NCBI RefSeq assembly: GCF_032818155.1
Contig: NZ_CP102589.1
Coordinates: 1,908,001-1,972,000, forward strand
Direction: 5' to 3'
Source of the DNA: Niallia taxi
GTDB lineage: Bacteria; Bacillota; Bacilli; Bacillales; Cytobacillaceae
Length of the DNA: 64,000 nt
The notes beneath the pieces are model-generated. The model saw nothing but the letters and a program-made list of their open reading frames with translations, was not told where the DNA came from and made no database searches. How positions within the stretch are numbered: position 1 is the first letter of the stretch; every line of letters starts with the position of its first letter. The position numbers and the translations under genes were made by a program. Positions 16,503 through 25,714 of this stretch are shown piece by piece.

Positions 16503-19500
16503 ATGCTTCCGACAACCATTTTTCAGCTAAACCACCTAACTGAATTTCATCATTTTTTAAACAAACAAAAGGATACTGCTGCGGCCGAAAAGGTGAAGGA
16601 CTTAATCAACAAAATTCACCAAAGTGATTTTGTCTTTACCTTTTGCGGTCATTATTCTGCTGGAAAGTCCAGCTTAATCAATGAGCTTATTGGCAAACCA
16701 TTGCTACCAAGCAGCCCTATCCCGACAACAGCGCATAAAATAAAGGTTAGACGGGGCGATGATGCTGTAAAAGTTTATTTCACAGATAAACCTACTCTGT
16801 TATTTCCAAACTGTACGGATTTGAAATTAGTGGATGCCGAGCTAACAGACAAAGATTTGATAAAGGAAGTAGCTGTAAATGTAAGCGATATCGAATTGCC
16901 GAATAATATTATGTTTGTTGATACACCTGGAATAGATAGTATAGATAAAGCTCATATGCTTGCAGCAGAATCAAGTATTCATTTGTCTGATGTATTGTTT
17001 TATGTAGTGGAATATAACCATGTTCAATCTGAAATTAATATTGAATTTACAAAACAACTTGTCGACAGCGGCAAAAGCTTTGTTCTGATCATTAATCAGA
17101 TTGATAAGCATCGCGAAGCAGAAATTCCGTTCCAAGCATTTAAAGATAGTGTAGAGCAAGCGTTTGTTTCAAGTGGTGCAGTGCCTGAACAGATTTTTTA
17201 CACGTCTATAAAAGCAATGGACAGCAGCAAAAATCAAATAGACGAGTTAAAGCAGTACATTGCCGAAAAAATGGCGCACAAGGGCTCATTAATGGAAGCG
17301 TCTGCAGATCAATCCTTTATAAAGATAAAAACCGATCACAGCAATGCGATGGAATTGAAGTTGGAAAAAGAATTAGCAGAAGCAGGTGAACCGCTTGCTA
17401 ATTTAACAGCAGAAGAGATTACCGCTTTAGAAAAAGAATTCCATGCACTTGAAAAGAAGCTTGAGGCTCTTAAGCAAACTAAAGTGCAACAGGCAGAATT
17501 GGAAGCAGGTTTTCTAGCCATCATTAAAGACGCTTATATTATGCCGTATGCAAACAGAGAGCTTGCGGAAACCTATTTGAACTCTAAAGACAAAAAGTTT
17601 AAGCTCGGATTGTTCTCTGGTAAACAAAAGATAAAAGCAGAGCAAGAAAAAAGGTTGGAGAATTTCCATGGCGTTTTGGCAGAAGCCGTCCAATTACAGC
17701 TGCTGGGACCTTTAACCAAATACTTAGAAACAGTCTCTGGGAAAATGGGGGTTAATACAGCTGCATTTAAAGAGGAATATTTAACAACTCCTTTATTTAA
17801 GCTAGACAAACCAGCTTTAGAGGAGCTTGTTAATCCTAATGCACAAATGTCAGAAACCTATTTGCTCCGATATTGTGAAGAAGTCGAAGATTACATAAAA
17901 AGCTCAGTGAAAAAAGAAGCAAACAAGCTTTTTTCTATTTTATCTAGTGAGCAAAATAGTCACACTAAACAGGAAGAGCGCATTATTTCAGAAGACCAGC
18001 GCCGACTTGAAACCTTGCTTATAGCTAAAGAGAAAAAGGAACAAATAATGAACAACTGGCTTAAATGGCAGGAAACGCTCATACAGCTTATCGAAAATAG
18101 ACGTGAGAATATGGCTGACAATTACATGGAGCTGATTGATGATGAGGCTGCGCCCGTCATTCAAGAAATCAATCCTCTTAAACAAGTAAAGCAGGTTCAA
18201 AGGAAAAAAGAAACTCAAGTCCGCAGCAAACCAGAACAAATGCTGGTAAACCAAGAGGAAATGCTGGCACAGCTTGATTTTATATCAGATCAACTGCAGG
18301 ACTTAAAAGGGTTTAAAGAGGTGTGGCGCAATCTACAGCGGCGGACAGAAACAATTCGTAATAAGCAATATACAATCTGTTTATTCGGTGCTTTCAGTGC
18401 AGGTAAATCTTCTTTTGCGAACGCGCTGTTAGGGCATCCACTGCTTCCTGTATCACCTAATCCTATGACTGCAGCAATAAATCGAATTCTGCCTGTTAAT
18501 AAGGAAAACGAGCACGGGAAAATGGTGATTGTCTGGAAAACAAAAGAGGACATGTTAGGAGAGCTGCAGGATTATTTGCAAGTATTTCATGAAAACGCAG
18601 ATTCACTTGAGACTGCCCAGCTTGTCGTTGAACGAATAAAAAATGACAGTGCTCCTTCCTCAGCCAGCCACTTTCGTTATTTAGAAGCATTTTTAGAAGG
18701 CTTTCCTTCCCACAAGGATATGCTTGGAACAGTCTCGACTGCAAGCATGGAGGAACTGAACCAGTATGTATCAGTAGAAACAGTTTCGTGTTTTATCGCA
18801 AAAATCGATGTTTATTTTGACTGCAGCCTGACAAGAAAAGGCATCGTTTTAGTTGATACGCCTGGAGGAGACTCGATAAATACAAGGCATAGTGAACTTA
18901 GCTTTGAATACATGAAGGCCGCTGATTCTATTCTGTATTTATCCTATTATAATCATGCTTTTGCAAAAGCAGACCGCTCGTTTTTGCTTCAATTAGGAAG
19001 AATGAAGGATTCCTTTGAAAAGGATAAGATGTTTTTTATAATGAATGCTATTGACCTAGGGAAGGATCAAGAGGAACTAGATCTTGTATTCAATTATCTA
19101 TTTGACCAGCTTGAGCACTATGGTATCAGGAATCCGCGTATCTATCCTGTTTCAAGCTTATTTAGTGAAAAAGAGCCATATAAAGGGAAGATGGATGCTT
19201 TTAAAGGGAGCTTGCTGCAGTTTATTGAGGATGAATGGCTTCCGTTTATGCTAAAAGCAGCGGAGACAGATTGCGCTGCTAGCATTCAGATGCTCGAGGA
19301 TTTCATTAATTCAGCGGAACTCGAGCACGCAAAGCAAAAGGAACAAATAGACGCATGGGAAAGAGAGGAGCAAGAGCTTAATTCGCTCCTCGCCCAGCAA
19401 AAGCATACTTATTTAAATAAGAAAATAAAAGCAGAGATAGACGAACAGGTACATTATTTAAAGCAGCGGATATTTCTGCAATTCAATGATTGGCTGAAGG

Positions 19501-20114
19501 AATCCTTCCATCCTGGACTTTTAAAGGGAGAGAACCGGAAGCAAGAGGGAGAAAAAGCGTTAGATGACTTCCTTTTTCAGCTAAGCTATGAGGTGGAGCA
19601 AGAGCTGAGGGCAGTCAACTTAAGATGCGAAAATTATTATTATGCGCAAAGAAAAGAGCTTTATGAATTGTCATTAAAAAGCATCCGCCAAATAAATAAG
19701 GAAATTATTGTACAGCTTGATGAATCTGTAAAGCTTAGTGGGGTTATTACCCATCAAGCGCCATTCAGAACATTGGAAAGAGGATTGTTTAAAAAGGCGT
19801 TGTCTTATTATAAAAATCCGAAGGCTTTTTTTGAAAAAGGAGACAGAAAATATCTTGCCGAAGAAATAAAAGCAGTCTTGGAAACGGAGAGCTTTCCGTT
19901 TTTTGAGGATGAAAAGTCCCGATTGTTTGCATTTTATGATGACACCTTAGAGAAGGAAAAGCAAGAAATGATGCAAATATTGCAAGCGCAAATGCAAGAG
20001 TATTACAGCGGCAAGGTTGAGTTGTTCCAAAATGAAGAGATTCGCCAAAAAATGAAGGAAGCTCTTCGTACCATAAAAGAAAGTAATGTATTGACATATG
20101 CAGACAGTATTTAA
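16503..20114 (+). CDS. dynA: DynA, two-headed bacterial dynamin
   Basis: A membrane-tethering, membrane-fusing GTPase that helps Bacillus cells survive membrane damage and phage. The 1203-residue product has two complete dynamin units. The first P-loop is GHYSAGKSS (about 49-57) with G3 DTPGID (about 139) and G4 NQID. The second is GAFSAGKSS (about 629) with DTPGGDS (about 785) and NAID. Long helical stalks follow each. The ATG at 16503 has AAGGAG 8 bases upstream; the in-frame extension to 16446 has no site. A sulfurtransferase gene follows after 34 bases. Confidence 0.95.
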   Translation: MLPTTIFQLNHLTEFHHFLNKQKDTAAAEKVKDLINKIHQSDFVFTFCGHYSAGKSSLINELIGKPLLPSSPIPTTAHKIKVRRGDDAVKVYFTDKPTLLFPNCTDLKLVDAELTDKDLIKEVAVNVSDIELPNNIMFVDTPGIDSIDKAHMLAAESSIHLSDVLFYVVEYNHVQSEINIEFTKQLVDSGKSFVLIINQIDKHREAEIPFQAFKDSVEQAFVSSGAVPEQIFYTSIKAMDSSKNQIDELKQYIAEKMAHKGSLMEASADQSFIKIKTDHSNAMELKLEKELAEAGEPLANLTAEEITALEKEFHALEKKLEALKQTKVQQAELEAGFLAIIKDAYIMPYANRELAETYLNSKDKKFKLGLFSGKQKIKAEQEKRLENFHGVLAEAVQLQLLGPLTKYLETVSGKMGVNTAAFKEEYLTTPLFKLDKPALEELVNPNAQMSETYLLRYCEEVEDYIKSSVKKEANKLFSILSSEQNSHTKQEERIISEDQRRLETLLIAKEKKEQIMNNWLKWQETLIQLIENRRENMADNYMELIDDEAAPVIQEINPLKQVKQVQRKKETQVRSKPEQMLVNQEEMLAQLDFISDQLQDLKGFKEVWRNLQRRTETIRNKQYTICLFGAFSAGKSSFANALLGHPLLPVSPNPMTAAINRILPVNKENEHGKMVIVWKTKEDMLGELQDYLQVFHENADSLETAQLVVERIKNDSAPSSASHFRYLEAFLEGFPSHKDMLGTVSTASMEELNQYVSVETVSCFIAKIDVYFDCSLTRKGIVLVDTPGGDSINTRHSELSFEYMKAADSILYLSYYNHAFAKADRSFLLQLGRMKDSFEKDKMFFIMNAIDLGKDQEELDLVFNYLFDQLEHYGIRNPRIYPVSSLFSEKEPYKGKMDAFKGSLLQFIEDEWLPFMLKAAETDCAASIQMLEDFINSAELEHAKQKEQIDAWEREEQELNSLLAQQKHTYLNKKIKAEIDEQVHYLKQRIFLQFNDWLKESFHPGLLKGENRKQEGEKALDDFLFQLSYEVEQELRAVNLRCENYYYAQRKELYELSLKSIRQINKEIIVQLDESVKLSGVITHQAPFRTLERGLFKKALSYYKNPKAFFEKGDRKYLAEEIKAVLETESFPFFEDEKSRLFAFYDDTLEKEKQEMMQILQAQMQEYYSGKVELFQNEEIRQKMKEALRTIKESNVLTYADSI

Positions 20115-20148
20115 CAGGGTAATTTGTTAAAAGGGAGGAACAGGACGG

Positions 20149-20988
20149 ATGAAATTCACAGTGGAAGCAGATTGGCTCCGCAATAACTTGACTGAAAAGG
20201 TTGTTAGGGTCATTGATTGCAGGTTTGAGCTGGCAAGACCTGAAGCAGGTCAAAAGCAATTTGAGGCAGGCCATATCCCTGGAAGTGTTTATTTTGATTT
20301 GGAAAAGGATTTGTCAGCATCTGTGAAACAGCATGGCGGAAGACATCCTTTGCCTGATCTTGATGTCTTTAAAGAGAAGCTAGAGAAAGCTGGTATAGGA
20401 AATAATACAACTGTCGTTGCATATGACAATGGAGAAGGAGCGTTTGCTGGCAGACTTTGGTGGCTTATTAGCTATATGGGGCATGAAAATGTCTACATCC
20501 TAAATGGCGGGATGAAAGCATGGCTCGAGCAAGATTATCCAATAACGACAGAACTACCTGCTTATGAAAAAACATTATTTAATTATAAGGTCAATTCAGC
20601 TATTGCAGCTTCCTATGAAGAGGTTAAAGCGATAGTCCAAGCAAATAATAATGGTGTTGTATTAATAGATTCAAGGGAGCATAAAAGGTTCACAGGTGAG
20701 GTAGAGCCAATTGATAAAAAAAGCGGTCATATTCCTGGAGCAATAAATAAGGTGTGGGCTAGTGGACTGGTAAATGGAAGATTTAAAGATGCCGAGGAAC
20801 AAAAGGAGCGCTTTAGCGAGTTGGATCCTAACAAGCAATATATCGTTTATTGCGGCTCTGGTGTGACTGCGACTCCTAATTTTCTAGCATTAAAAGCAGC
20901 AGGATTTCAAAACGTTAAGCTTTATCCAGGGTCTTTCAGTGATTGGATTTCATATGACGACAACAAGGTTTGCACGATAAAAGAATGA
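20149..20988 (+). CDS. rhodanese-type sulfurtransferase
   Basis: The 279-residue protein has two rhodanese domains, as in thiosulfate or 3-mercaptopyruvate sulfurtransferases. The N-terminal inactive domain starts VIDCRFELARPEAG and contains GHIPGSVYFDLEKDLS. The C-terminal domain has IDSREHKRFTGEVEPID and the active loop CGSGVTA (Cys near 234). A CGSGVT loop is shared by both substrate classes, so the donor cannot be fixed. The ATG follows GGGAGGAA. It probably shares transcription with dynA. Confidence 0.9.
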   Translation: MKFTVEADWLRNNLTEKVVRVIDCRFELARPEAGQKQFEAGHIPGSVYFDLEKDLSASVKQHGGRHPLPDLDVFKEKLEKAGIGNNTTVVAYDNGEGAFAGRLWWLISYMGHENVYILNGGMKAWLEQDYPITTELPAYEKTLFNYKVNSAIAASYEEVKAIVQANNNGVVLIDSREHKRFTGEVEPIDKKSGHIPGAINKVWASGLVNGRFKDAEEQKERFSELDPNKQYIVYCGSGVTATPNFLALKAAGFQNVKLYPGSFSDWISYDDNKVCTIKE

Positions 20989-21046
20989 TTGAGCAAACAG
21001 GAATGTCAATGGAAAAACGCACTAGCTTCTTAATGGCTGTTTTTCT

Positions 21047-21054
21047 GTTATAAT
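21047..21054 (+). promoter_or_regulatory. extended -10 promoter of the ypcP gene
   Basis: TG at 21046-21047, one base, then TATAAT at 21049-21054 form an extended -10 element 30 bases before the ypcP start. No good -35 is needed or seen. Confidence 0.6.
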
Positions 21055-21084
21055 AGAATAGATTAATGTGAAGGAGCGATTTAT

Positions 21085-21981
21085 TTGAACACAGAAAAAC
21101 AGCCATCCCTCCTGCTTGTTGATGGAATGGCCCTTTTGTTCAGGGCTTATTTTGCAACAGCTGTTACAGGACAATTTATGATTAATTCGAAGGGTATCCC
21201 GACGAATGCGATACATGGATTTGTGAAACATTTTTTTACCGCAATTGACCATTTTAACCCATCACATGTTGCTGTTTGCTGGGATATGGGAAGCAAAACC
21301 TTCCGAACTGAAATGTATCCTGACTATAAAGCAAACAGATCAGAGGCGCCGGTAGAATTAATGCCACAGTTTGATATAGTAAAGGAAGTAGTGGAAAGCT
21401 TTGATATCCCTAATATAGGTGTAGTCGGTTTTGAAGCAGATGATTGCATCGGCACAATCGCCAAAAAAATGAAGGGTTCAGCACATGTTACAATATTAAC
21501 AGGTGATCAAGATATTCTTCAGCTCCTTGATGATCATATCAGCGTTGCTCTTGTTAAAAAAGGATACGGCAATTATTTGGTTCACACTCCAAACAGCTTC
21601 TTTGAAGAAAAAGGAATAGAACCTAAGCAAATGATTGACTTGAAGGCACTTATGGGTGATACAAGTGATAATTATCCAGGAGTAAAGGGCATTGGCGAAA
21701 AAACAGCTTTGAAATTACTTCAGAATCATTTGCATATTGAAGGAATATTAGAAAACCTTGTGTCATTGACAAAAGGTCAGCGTACTAAAATTGAAGCAGA
21801 TTTGGACATGCTACACCTCAGCAGAAAATTGGCAGAAATAAAATGTGATGTGCCAGTAGACTGTTTATTGGAGGAAAGCATTTACCGAATTGCTCCAGAC
21901 AAAGCAATTGCTAAATTTAGAGAGCTTGAATTTAAGCATTTCGACACACTTGTTCAACATAAAAACGAGGCACTTGCATAA
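21085..21981 (+). CDS. ypcP: 5'-3' exonuclease / flap nuclease YpcP
   Basis: A stand-alone homologue of the 5' nuclease domain of DNA polymerase I, acting on flaps and RNA primers. The 298-residue product has the metal-binding acids in LLVDGMALLFRAYFA (about 9-23), CWDMGSKTFR (about 66), GFEADDCIGT (about 115) and LTGDQDILQLL (about 138). It also has GDTSDNYPGVKGIGEKTALKL (about 190-211), the helix-hairpin-helix. The start is TTG at 21085 after GAAGGAGCG. It precedes sspL as in B. subtilis. Confidence 0.94.
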   Translation: MNTEKQPSLLLVDGMALLFRAYFATAVTGQFMINSKGIPTNAIHGFVKHFFTAIDHFNPSHVAVCWDMGSKTFRTEMYPDYKANRSEAPVELMPQFDIVKEVVESFDIPNIGVVGFEADDCIGTIAKKMKGSAHVTILTGDQDILQLLDDHISVALVKKGYGNYLVHTPNSFFEEKGIEPKQMIDLKALMGDTSDNYPGVKGIGEKTALKLLQNHLHIEGILENLVSLTKGQRTKIEADLDMLHLSRKLAEIKCDVPVDCLLEESIYRIAPDKAIAKFRELEFKHFDTLVQHKNEALA

Positions 21982-21987
21982 AAAATG

Positions 21988-22018
21988 ATCCAGGAACGAA
22001 AGTTCCTGGATTATTTTT
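21988..22018. terminator. bidirectional terminator between ypcP and sspL
   Basis: ATCCAGGAAC, GAAA loop, GTTCCTGGAT, then TATTTTTAT on the plus side and TTTTT on the minus side. It serves the two convergent genes. Confidence 0.88.
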
Positions 22019-22145
22019 ATTTAGTGTTTTTCTTTTTTGCCGCATTTTCAAGCTTGCTTTTCGGTGCTGGAGTCTGATCTCCGCCTCCAAAGCCTTGCGG
22101 GTTTACTCCGCTTGCAGCTGTGCCCTTGTTTCGATCCTTGCTCAT
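22017..22145 (-). CDS. sspL: small acid-soluble spore protein SspL
   Basis: A 42-residue product with the SspL pattern: basic start, SGVNPQGFG near the middle, then PKSKLENAAKKKNTK at the end. It differs from the DNA-binding alpha/beta SASPs. B. subtilis SspL is made in the forespore and has no known essential role. The start at 22145 follows AGGAGGTGTT by 4 bases. Position next to ypcP and convergent with it is as in B. subtilis. It is likely sigma-G driven, though I could not fix a promoter. Confidence 0.88.
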   Translation of the reverse strand: MSKDRNKGTAASGVNPQGFGGGDQTPAPKSKLENAAKKKNTK

Positions 22146-22261
22146 TATTAACACCTCCTGCTGCAATATTCGACCATTTGGTAATAAATAATCTTTTGTA
22201 GTATTTGCATGCTAGAATAATCTAAACATAAAAAATGAAAACTAAAGCTTGAGGTGATGAA

Positions 22262-22756
22262 ATGAATAAGGGAGTTTACGTTGCTTTGACTAGCATCGGA
22301 TTGGCTCAATTTTTGAAAATACCAATCCATTATGTGAAAACAAAAAAATGGGATAACCGTCTTTTTTTTCAAACGGGAGGAATGCCGAGCTCCCATTCTG
22401 CAGGGGTCTCTTCTTTAACAACATTCATCGCTTTAAGGCGGGGAGTACCTACGATTGACTTTGCTTTGTCCTTAGTTTACGGCCTGATTGTCATGTATGA
22501 TGCTCAAGGAATTAGGCGTCAAACTGGTGAATTGACACTGAAGGTAAATGATTTAGGAGACTTAATGGAAAAGCTGAAAACGGATGAAAAGGTACCCTTT
22601 GAGGAGAAGCAGCCAAAGCGTTTGAAAGAGATGCTTGGCCATCAGCCTCAAGAAGTAGTTGGAGGCGCTATACTTGGGATAGCTATGGGAACTTTAGGTC
22701 ATGTACTTCTAAAAAATGATAGAAAAATGTCGAAGAATAAAGTAACATGGAAATAA
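22262..22756 (+). CDS. divergent PAP2-family membrane protein (YuiD type)
   Basis: The 164-residue membrane protein is of the DUF212 family, related to acid phosphatase/vanadium haloperoxidase proteins. The core motif GGMPSSHSAGVSSL lies at about 40-53, followed by YDAQGIRRQTGE near 80 and three to four hydrophobic helices. The SSHSA signature contains the catalytic His expected of the family. Substrate is unknown. The start follows TGAGGTGATG. It probably forms a two-gene unit with the next gene. Confidence 0.88.
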   Translation: MNKGVYVALTSIGLAQFLKIPIHYVKTKKWDNRLFFQTGGMPSSHSAGVSSLTTFIALRRGVPTIDFALSLVYGLIVMYDAQGIRRQTGELTLKVNDLGDLMEKLKTDEKVPFEEKQPKRLKEMLGHQPQEVVGGAILGIAMGTLGHVLLKNDRKMSKNKVTWK

Positions 22757-22783
22757 GAAGATTTTGGGAGGAATGGACGGAAG

Positions 22784-23053
22784 TTGAAGACATTAGAAGA
22801 GTATTTGCTGTTTCTAGAAAGCAAAGGCTTTTCATTCGGGGAAGATGCGGTTGGCTTTATTTACTTCGGAAAAGCTTATACAAATGCAGCAGATGAGTTA
22901 ATTAATACAGCTATCGAGTGTACGCTAAAGATACAGAAGCATTTCGATGGCAGCTTCTATATGTCCTTGCTTGAGCGTTTTGTTAAGGCTCAGGTGAAAA
23001 CGAGGAAGGAAGCGTTACGATACTTAAAAGAAGAACAGTTATTCCCCCTTTAA
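22784..23053 (+). CDS. 89-residue hypothetical protein (possibly DUF6123)
   Basis: The protein starts at TTG 22784 after GGGAGG. It is helical and soluble. Notable parts are EEYLLFLESKGFSFGEDAVGF (about 4-24) and ALRYLKEEQLFPL at the end. It is 28 bases downstream of the YuiD-like gene. I think it belongs to the small Bacillus family DUF6123, but from memory only. The stop codon lies inside a short hairpin, CCCCTTTAATGGGG, followed by TTTTTTT (about 23045-23066), which ends the unit. Confidence 0.6.
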   Translation: MKTLEEYLLFLESKGFSFGEDAVGFIYFGKAYTNAADELINTAIECTLKIQKHFDGSFYMSLLERFVKAQVKTRKEALRYLKEEQLFPL

Positions 23054-23065
23054 TGGGGGATTTTT

Positions 23066-23977
23066 TTATGTTTTATGTTTTAATAATGGTCTGAACTTTT
23101 GCTGCGGTAATTCTGTTACAATCATGCCAAATAAAATTAGTAAACAACCAACAAATGCACTTACTGTTAACCTTTCTCCTGCAAAAAAATAAGCAGTGAC
23201 GGCCGCAAATACAGGCTCAGTCGAAAAAATCAACGCAACAGTTGCAGCACTTGTATATTTTTGCAGGGATGTCTGAATAACAAAGGCAAGTGCTGTAGCA
23301 AAAATAGACGTGACGACCAATGCAAGCAATACATCTGCTTGAACAATGCTATGTCCATTTAATCCGTTCCAATCCTCAAAAAGAAGGCTTCCGGTAAAGG
23401 AAAGCACAGCTACTGTGAAAATTTGCATAATTGTCAGCAGAAGGGCAGAATGCTTGCTGCTATATGTGCTTGTTAAAACTATCTGCATCGCAAAGCCTAC
23501 AGCGCATATAAGGACAAACCCATCTCCGGTATTCAGTGACATGGTTGACCCGATTGTTATGGCATAGAGTCCAGCTGTGGCGAAGGCAATGCCTATCGTA
23601 CTATTGACAGAGAGCTTTTGTTTGAAAAACAAAAATAAAAACAACGGAACTAGCACTACGCTTAGTCCTGTTATAAATCCAGCCTTGGAAGAAGTAGTAT
23701 ATAGCAGCCCTATTGTTTGAAAGGCGTATCCTATAAATAAACAAAAACCAAGCACAGCTCCCGCGACAACAGTTGATGATTTTAGTTCCTTCAGGAGATG
23801 ACAATGAAACAAAAGAAGCCAAAGCAACAAAAATAAAAATGCAATCAAAAAACGAATGCCATTAAACTGGAGCGGCTCCAGAAATAAAATAGCATTTTGT
23901 ACAAGAACAAAGGTGGAGCCCCAAATAAGTGCAACGGCAAGCAATAGTATGTTTGCCTGTTTGTTTTTAGAAATCAC
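23066..23977 (-). CDS. EamA/DMT-type transporter
   Basis: A membrane exporter of the drug/metabolite superfamily. The 303-residue product has ten hydrophobic helices in two EamA repeats. The first opens with LLLAVALIWGSTFVLVQ (about 10-26); the second carries FSTEPVFAAVTAYFFAGERL (about 250-269), the typical EPVxA signature. The substrate is unknown. Its start at 23977 overlaps the end of the RNase H-like gene by 11 bases, so the two are translationally linked on the minus strand. Confidence 0.9.
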   Translation of the reverse strand: MISKNKQANILLLAVALIWGSTFVLVQNAILFLEPLQFNGIRFLIAFLFLLLWLLLFHCHLLKELKSSTVVAGAVLGFCLFIGYAFQTIGLLYTTSSKAGFITGLSVVLVPLFLFLFFKQKLSVNSTIGIAFATAGLYAITIGSTMSLNTGDGFVLICAVGFAMQIVLTSTYSSKHSALLLTIMQIFTVAVLSFTGSLLFEDWNGLNGHSIVQADVLLALVVTSIFATALAFVIQTSLQKYTSAATVALIFSTEPVFAAVTAYFFAGERLTVSAFVGCLLILFGMIVTELPQQKFRPLLKHKT

Positions 23978-24380
23978 GGCTTTTTCCTTCCGGTTTATTT
24001 TTGCGAATGGCTATTCTTGCCAGTTCATCAGCCGTTTTATTTTCACCGCTTGGAATCCATTTAATAAAGAACAGGTCGAGTTTATCTGCTAAAAGCAATG
24101 CTTCTTCTAAAAGTGGTGCGAACGTTTTGTTTTTGGCAAATCGCTTATCCATAGCGCTGTCGACTGTTTTAGAGTCTGTCCGAAAACTAACTGATTTGTA
24201 GTTTTTTTCTAAACAGATTTTCAAGCCGTGAATTAACGCATAATATTCAGCCTCATGGTTGCTCATGCTGCCAAGTGGGATAGAATATTTTTCGGCACTT
24301 CCATGCCCTTTAATGAAAATGCCGGCACCGCTTGGACCGGGATTTCCAGCACTTGCACCATCGATGTAGACTTCTATCAT
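23967..24380 (-). CDS. RNase HI-like protein (YpeP type)
   Basis: RNases H cut RNA in RNA-DNA hybrids. The 137-residue product keeps the four-acid site: D7 in VYIDGASAGNPG, E45 in NHEAEYYAL, D69 in RTDSKTV and D118 in KTADELAR. Position and length match B. subtilis YpeP. The start at 24380 follows GGAGGTTT. It is divergent from a second, longer RNase H-like gene 178 bases away. Confidence 0.88.
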   Translation of the reverse strand: MIEVYIDGASAGNPGPSGAGIFIKGHGSAEKYSIPLGSMSNHEAEYYALIHGLKICLEKNYKSVSFRTDSKTVDSAMDKRFAKNKTFAPLLEEALLLADKLDLFFIKWIPSGENKTADELARIAIRKNKPEGKSRDF

Positions 24381-24558
24381 TTTTAAACCTCCAAAATTTC
24401 TGGTATGATTATTCAGGTAATGGCAAGCTTTTTAAGCTATAAAAAGGAGCCAAACTACATAACATTATCTTATATGGATTTATATTGGGAAGCCATTTTA
24501 TTATACCCTTTACTTTACCCTATGGAACAGTATTTAAATGAAGGAAGGATGCTTTCAT

Positions 24559-25212
24559 ATGAAATATAAGCTTGAATATAGATACCGCGTAAAAAAGGAA
24601 GAAGTGTTTTTTACATCTGATTGGGTTGTTCAATCTACGGCTATTGTAATCGGTGAAGATTTAGAGAAGAGCAAGCAAGGCATTGATTTGACTTTTTATG
24701 ATGAAAACGGGACAGAATGGAGTTTAAAGGAGCTGATTAAGCTTCATGCAGAAGTGGAAGAGGAACCGCATGATTTTACGATTTTCTTTGATGGCGGATA
24801 TCGGAAAGAAACCAATACTGCAGGGCTTGGGGTAATTCTTTATTTTAATCAGGGCAAAAAGAAATACAGGATTCGGGCAAATGAATTGTTTCATGAGATG
24901 GAAACAAATAATGAAGCTGAATATGCAGCCCTTTACCATGCATTGAATTTATTAGAGGAATTAGAAGTCAAAGGAGTAACCTGTGAATTTAAGGGTGATT
25001 CCCAAGTTGTACTGAATCAATTATCTGGTGAATGGCCATGTTATGAGGAGGCGCTTAATAAATGGCTTGATCGGATTGAAAAAAAGCTTTCTGATTTGAA
25101 AATCAATGCTATTTATACACCTATCGGTCGAAACGAAAATAAAGAAGCAGATAAATTGGCAACACAGGCCCTTGCTGAAAAAAGAATATACAGTAAAATG
25201 CAAATTATATAA
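24559..25212 (+). CDS. RNase H-like protein with an extra N-terminal domain
   Basis: The 217-residue product has an unassigned N-terminal part (about 1-72: alternating strands, possibly substrate binding) followed by an RNase H fold. The acids are in FFDGGYRKETNTAG (about 78), NNEAEYAAL (about 121), KGDSQVV (about 148) and NKEADKLA (about 196). The ATG at 24559 is preferred, with GGAAGGATG upstream; the frame reaches 24538. It resembles the YpdQ-type paralogue of Bacillus. Whether it cuts hybrids is untested; the catalytic set looks complete. Confidence 0.82.
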   Translation: MKYKLEYRYRVKKEEVFFTSDWVVQSTAIVIGEDLEKSKQGIDLTFYDENGTEWSLKELIKLHAEVEEEPHDFTIFFDGGYRKETNTAGLGVILYFNQGKKKYRIRANELFHEMETNNEAEYAALYHALNLLEELEVKGVTCEFKGDSQVVLNQLSGEWPCYEEALNKWLDRIEKKLSDLKINAIYTPIGRNENKEADKLATQALAEKRIYSKMQII

Positions 25213-25262
25213 AGATATATTAAGTATTTTGTTTACGATGTAAAAAGAGGAGAGATTGCTTT

Positions 25263-25472
25263 GTGAGTGATAGAAAAAAATGGCTGCAGCGTGCAGAAAA
25301 CTTGATGAATGATTATTGTAAAGGCTGTTTTTTGTATGAACATAACAAAACAGACAAAGGAAAAAGGCATGCACATCGGTTTTGTATATCAGAATGCACG
25401 GTTGGACTTGAAATAAAAAAATACGGTGATATGCTTGCGGGGAAGGTTAAAGAGGAAGATAAAAAGAGCTGA
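25263..25472 (+). CDS. small zinc-finger protein of the YpeQ type
   Basis: The 69-residue product has the C2HC arrangement CKGC (about 19-22), HRFC and CTVG with an intervening His, as in the zf-C2HCIx2C family (B. subtilis YpeQ). It is highly charged and has no membrane segment. The start is GTG at 25263 after AGAGGAGAG. It follows the RNase H-like gene by 50 bases and is probably co-transcribed with it. It converges on cspD, whose terminator begins inside its last codons. Confidence 0.8.
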   Translation: MSDRKKWLQRAENLMNDYCKGCFLYEHNKTDKGKRHAHRFCISECTVGLEIKKYGDMLAGKVKEEDKKS

Positions 25473-25487
25473 CATAAGCCAGCTCTT
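25464..25487 (-). terminator. terminator of cspD (minus strand)
   Basis: The stem AAGAGCTG/CAGCTCTT has an 8-base loop. Read from cspD it is followed by TTTTTATC. It overlaps the end of the ypeQ-like gene. Confidence 0.75.
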
Positions 25488-25513
25488 GGATATTGTTGCT
25501 TTTCGTTTTTTTA

Positions 25514-25714
25514 TTATAGTTTTGTAACGTTAGCAGCTTGAGGTCCGCGATTTCCTTCAACGATTTCGAAAGAAACTTCTTGACCTTCTTCTAGTGATTT
25601 GAAACCGTCACCTTGAATAGCTGTGAAGTGAACGAATACATCGTCTCCGCCTTCAACTTCGATGAATCCAAAGCCTTTTTCATTGTTGAACCATTTTACT
25701 TTACCGTTTTGCAT
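25514..25714 (-). CDS. cspD: cold-shock protein CspD
   Basis: A 66-residue single-strand nucleic-acid-binding OB-fold protein. It has both RNA-binding motifs, KGFGFIEV (about 13-20) and DVFVHFTAI (about 25-33). It binds mRNA and melts structure at low temperature and in normal growth. The frame extends to 25780, but the ATG at 25714 follows TAGGAGGAAA and gives the exact family length. cspD next to the ype genes is the B. subtilis arrangement, which supports the symbol. Confidence 0.94.
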   Translation of the reverse strand: MQNGKVKWFNNEKGFGFIEVEGGDDVFVHFTAIQGDGFKSLEEGQEVSFEIVEGNRGPQAANVTKL

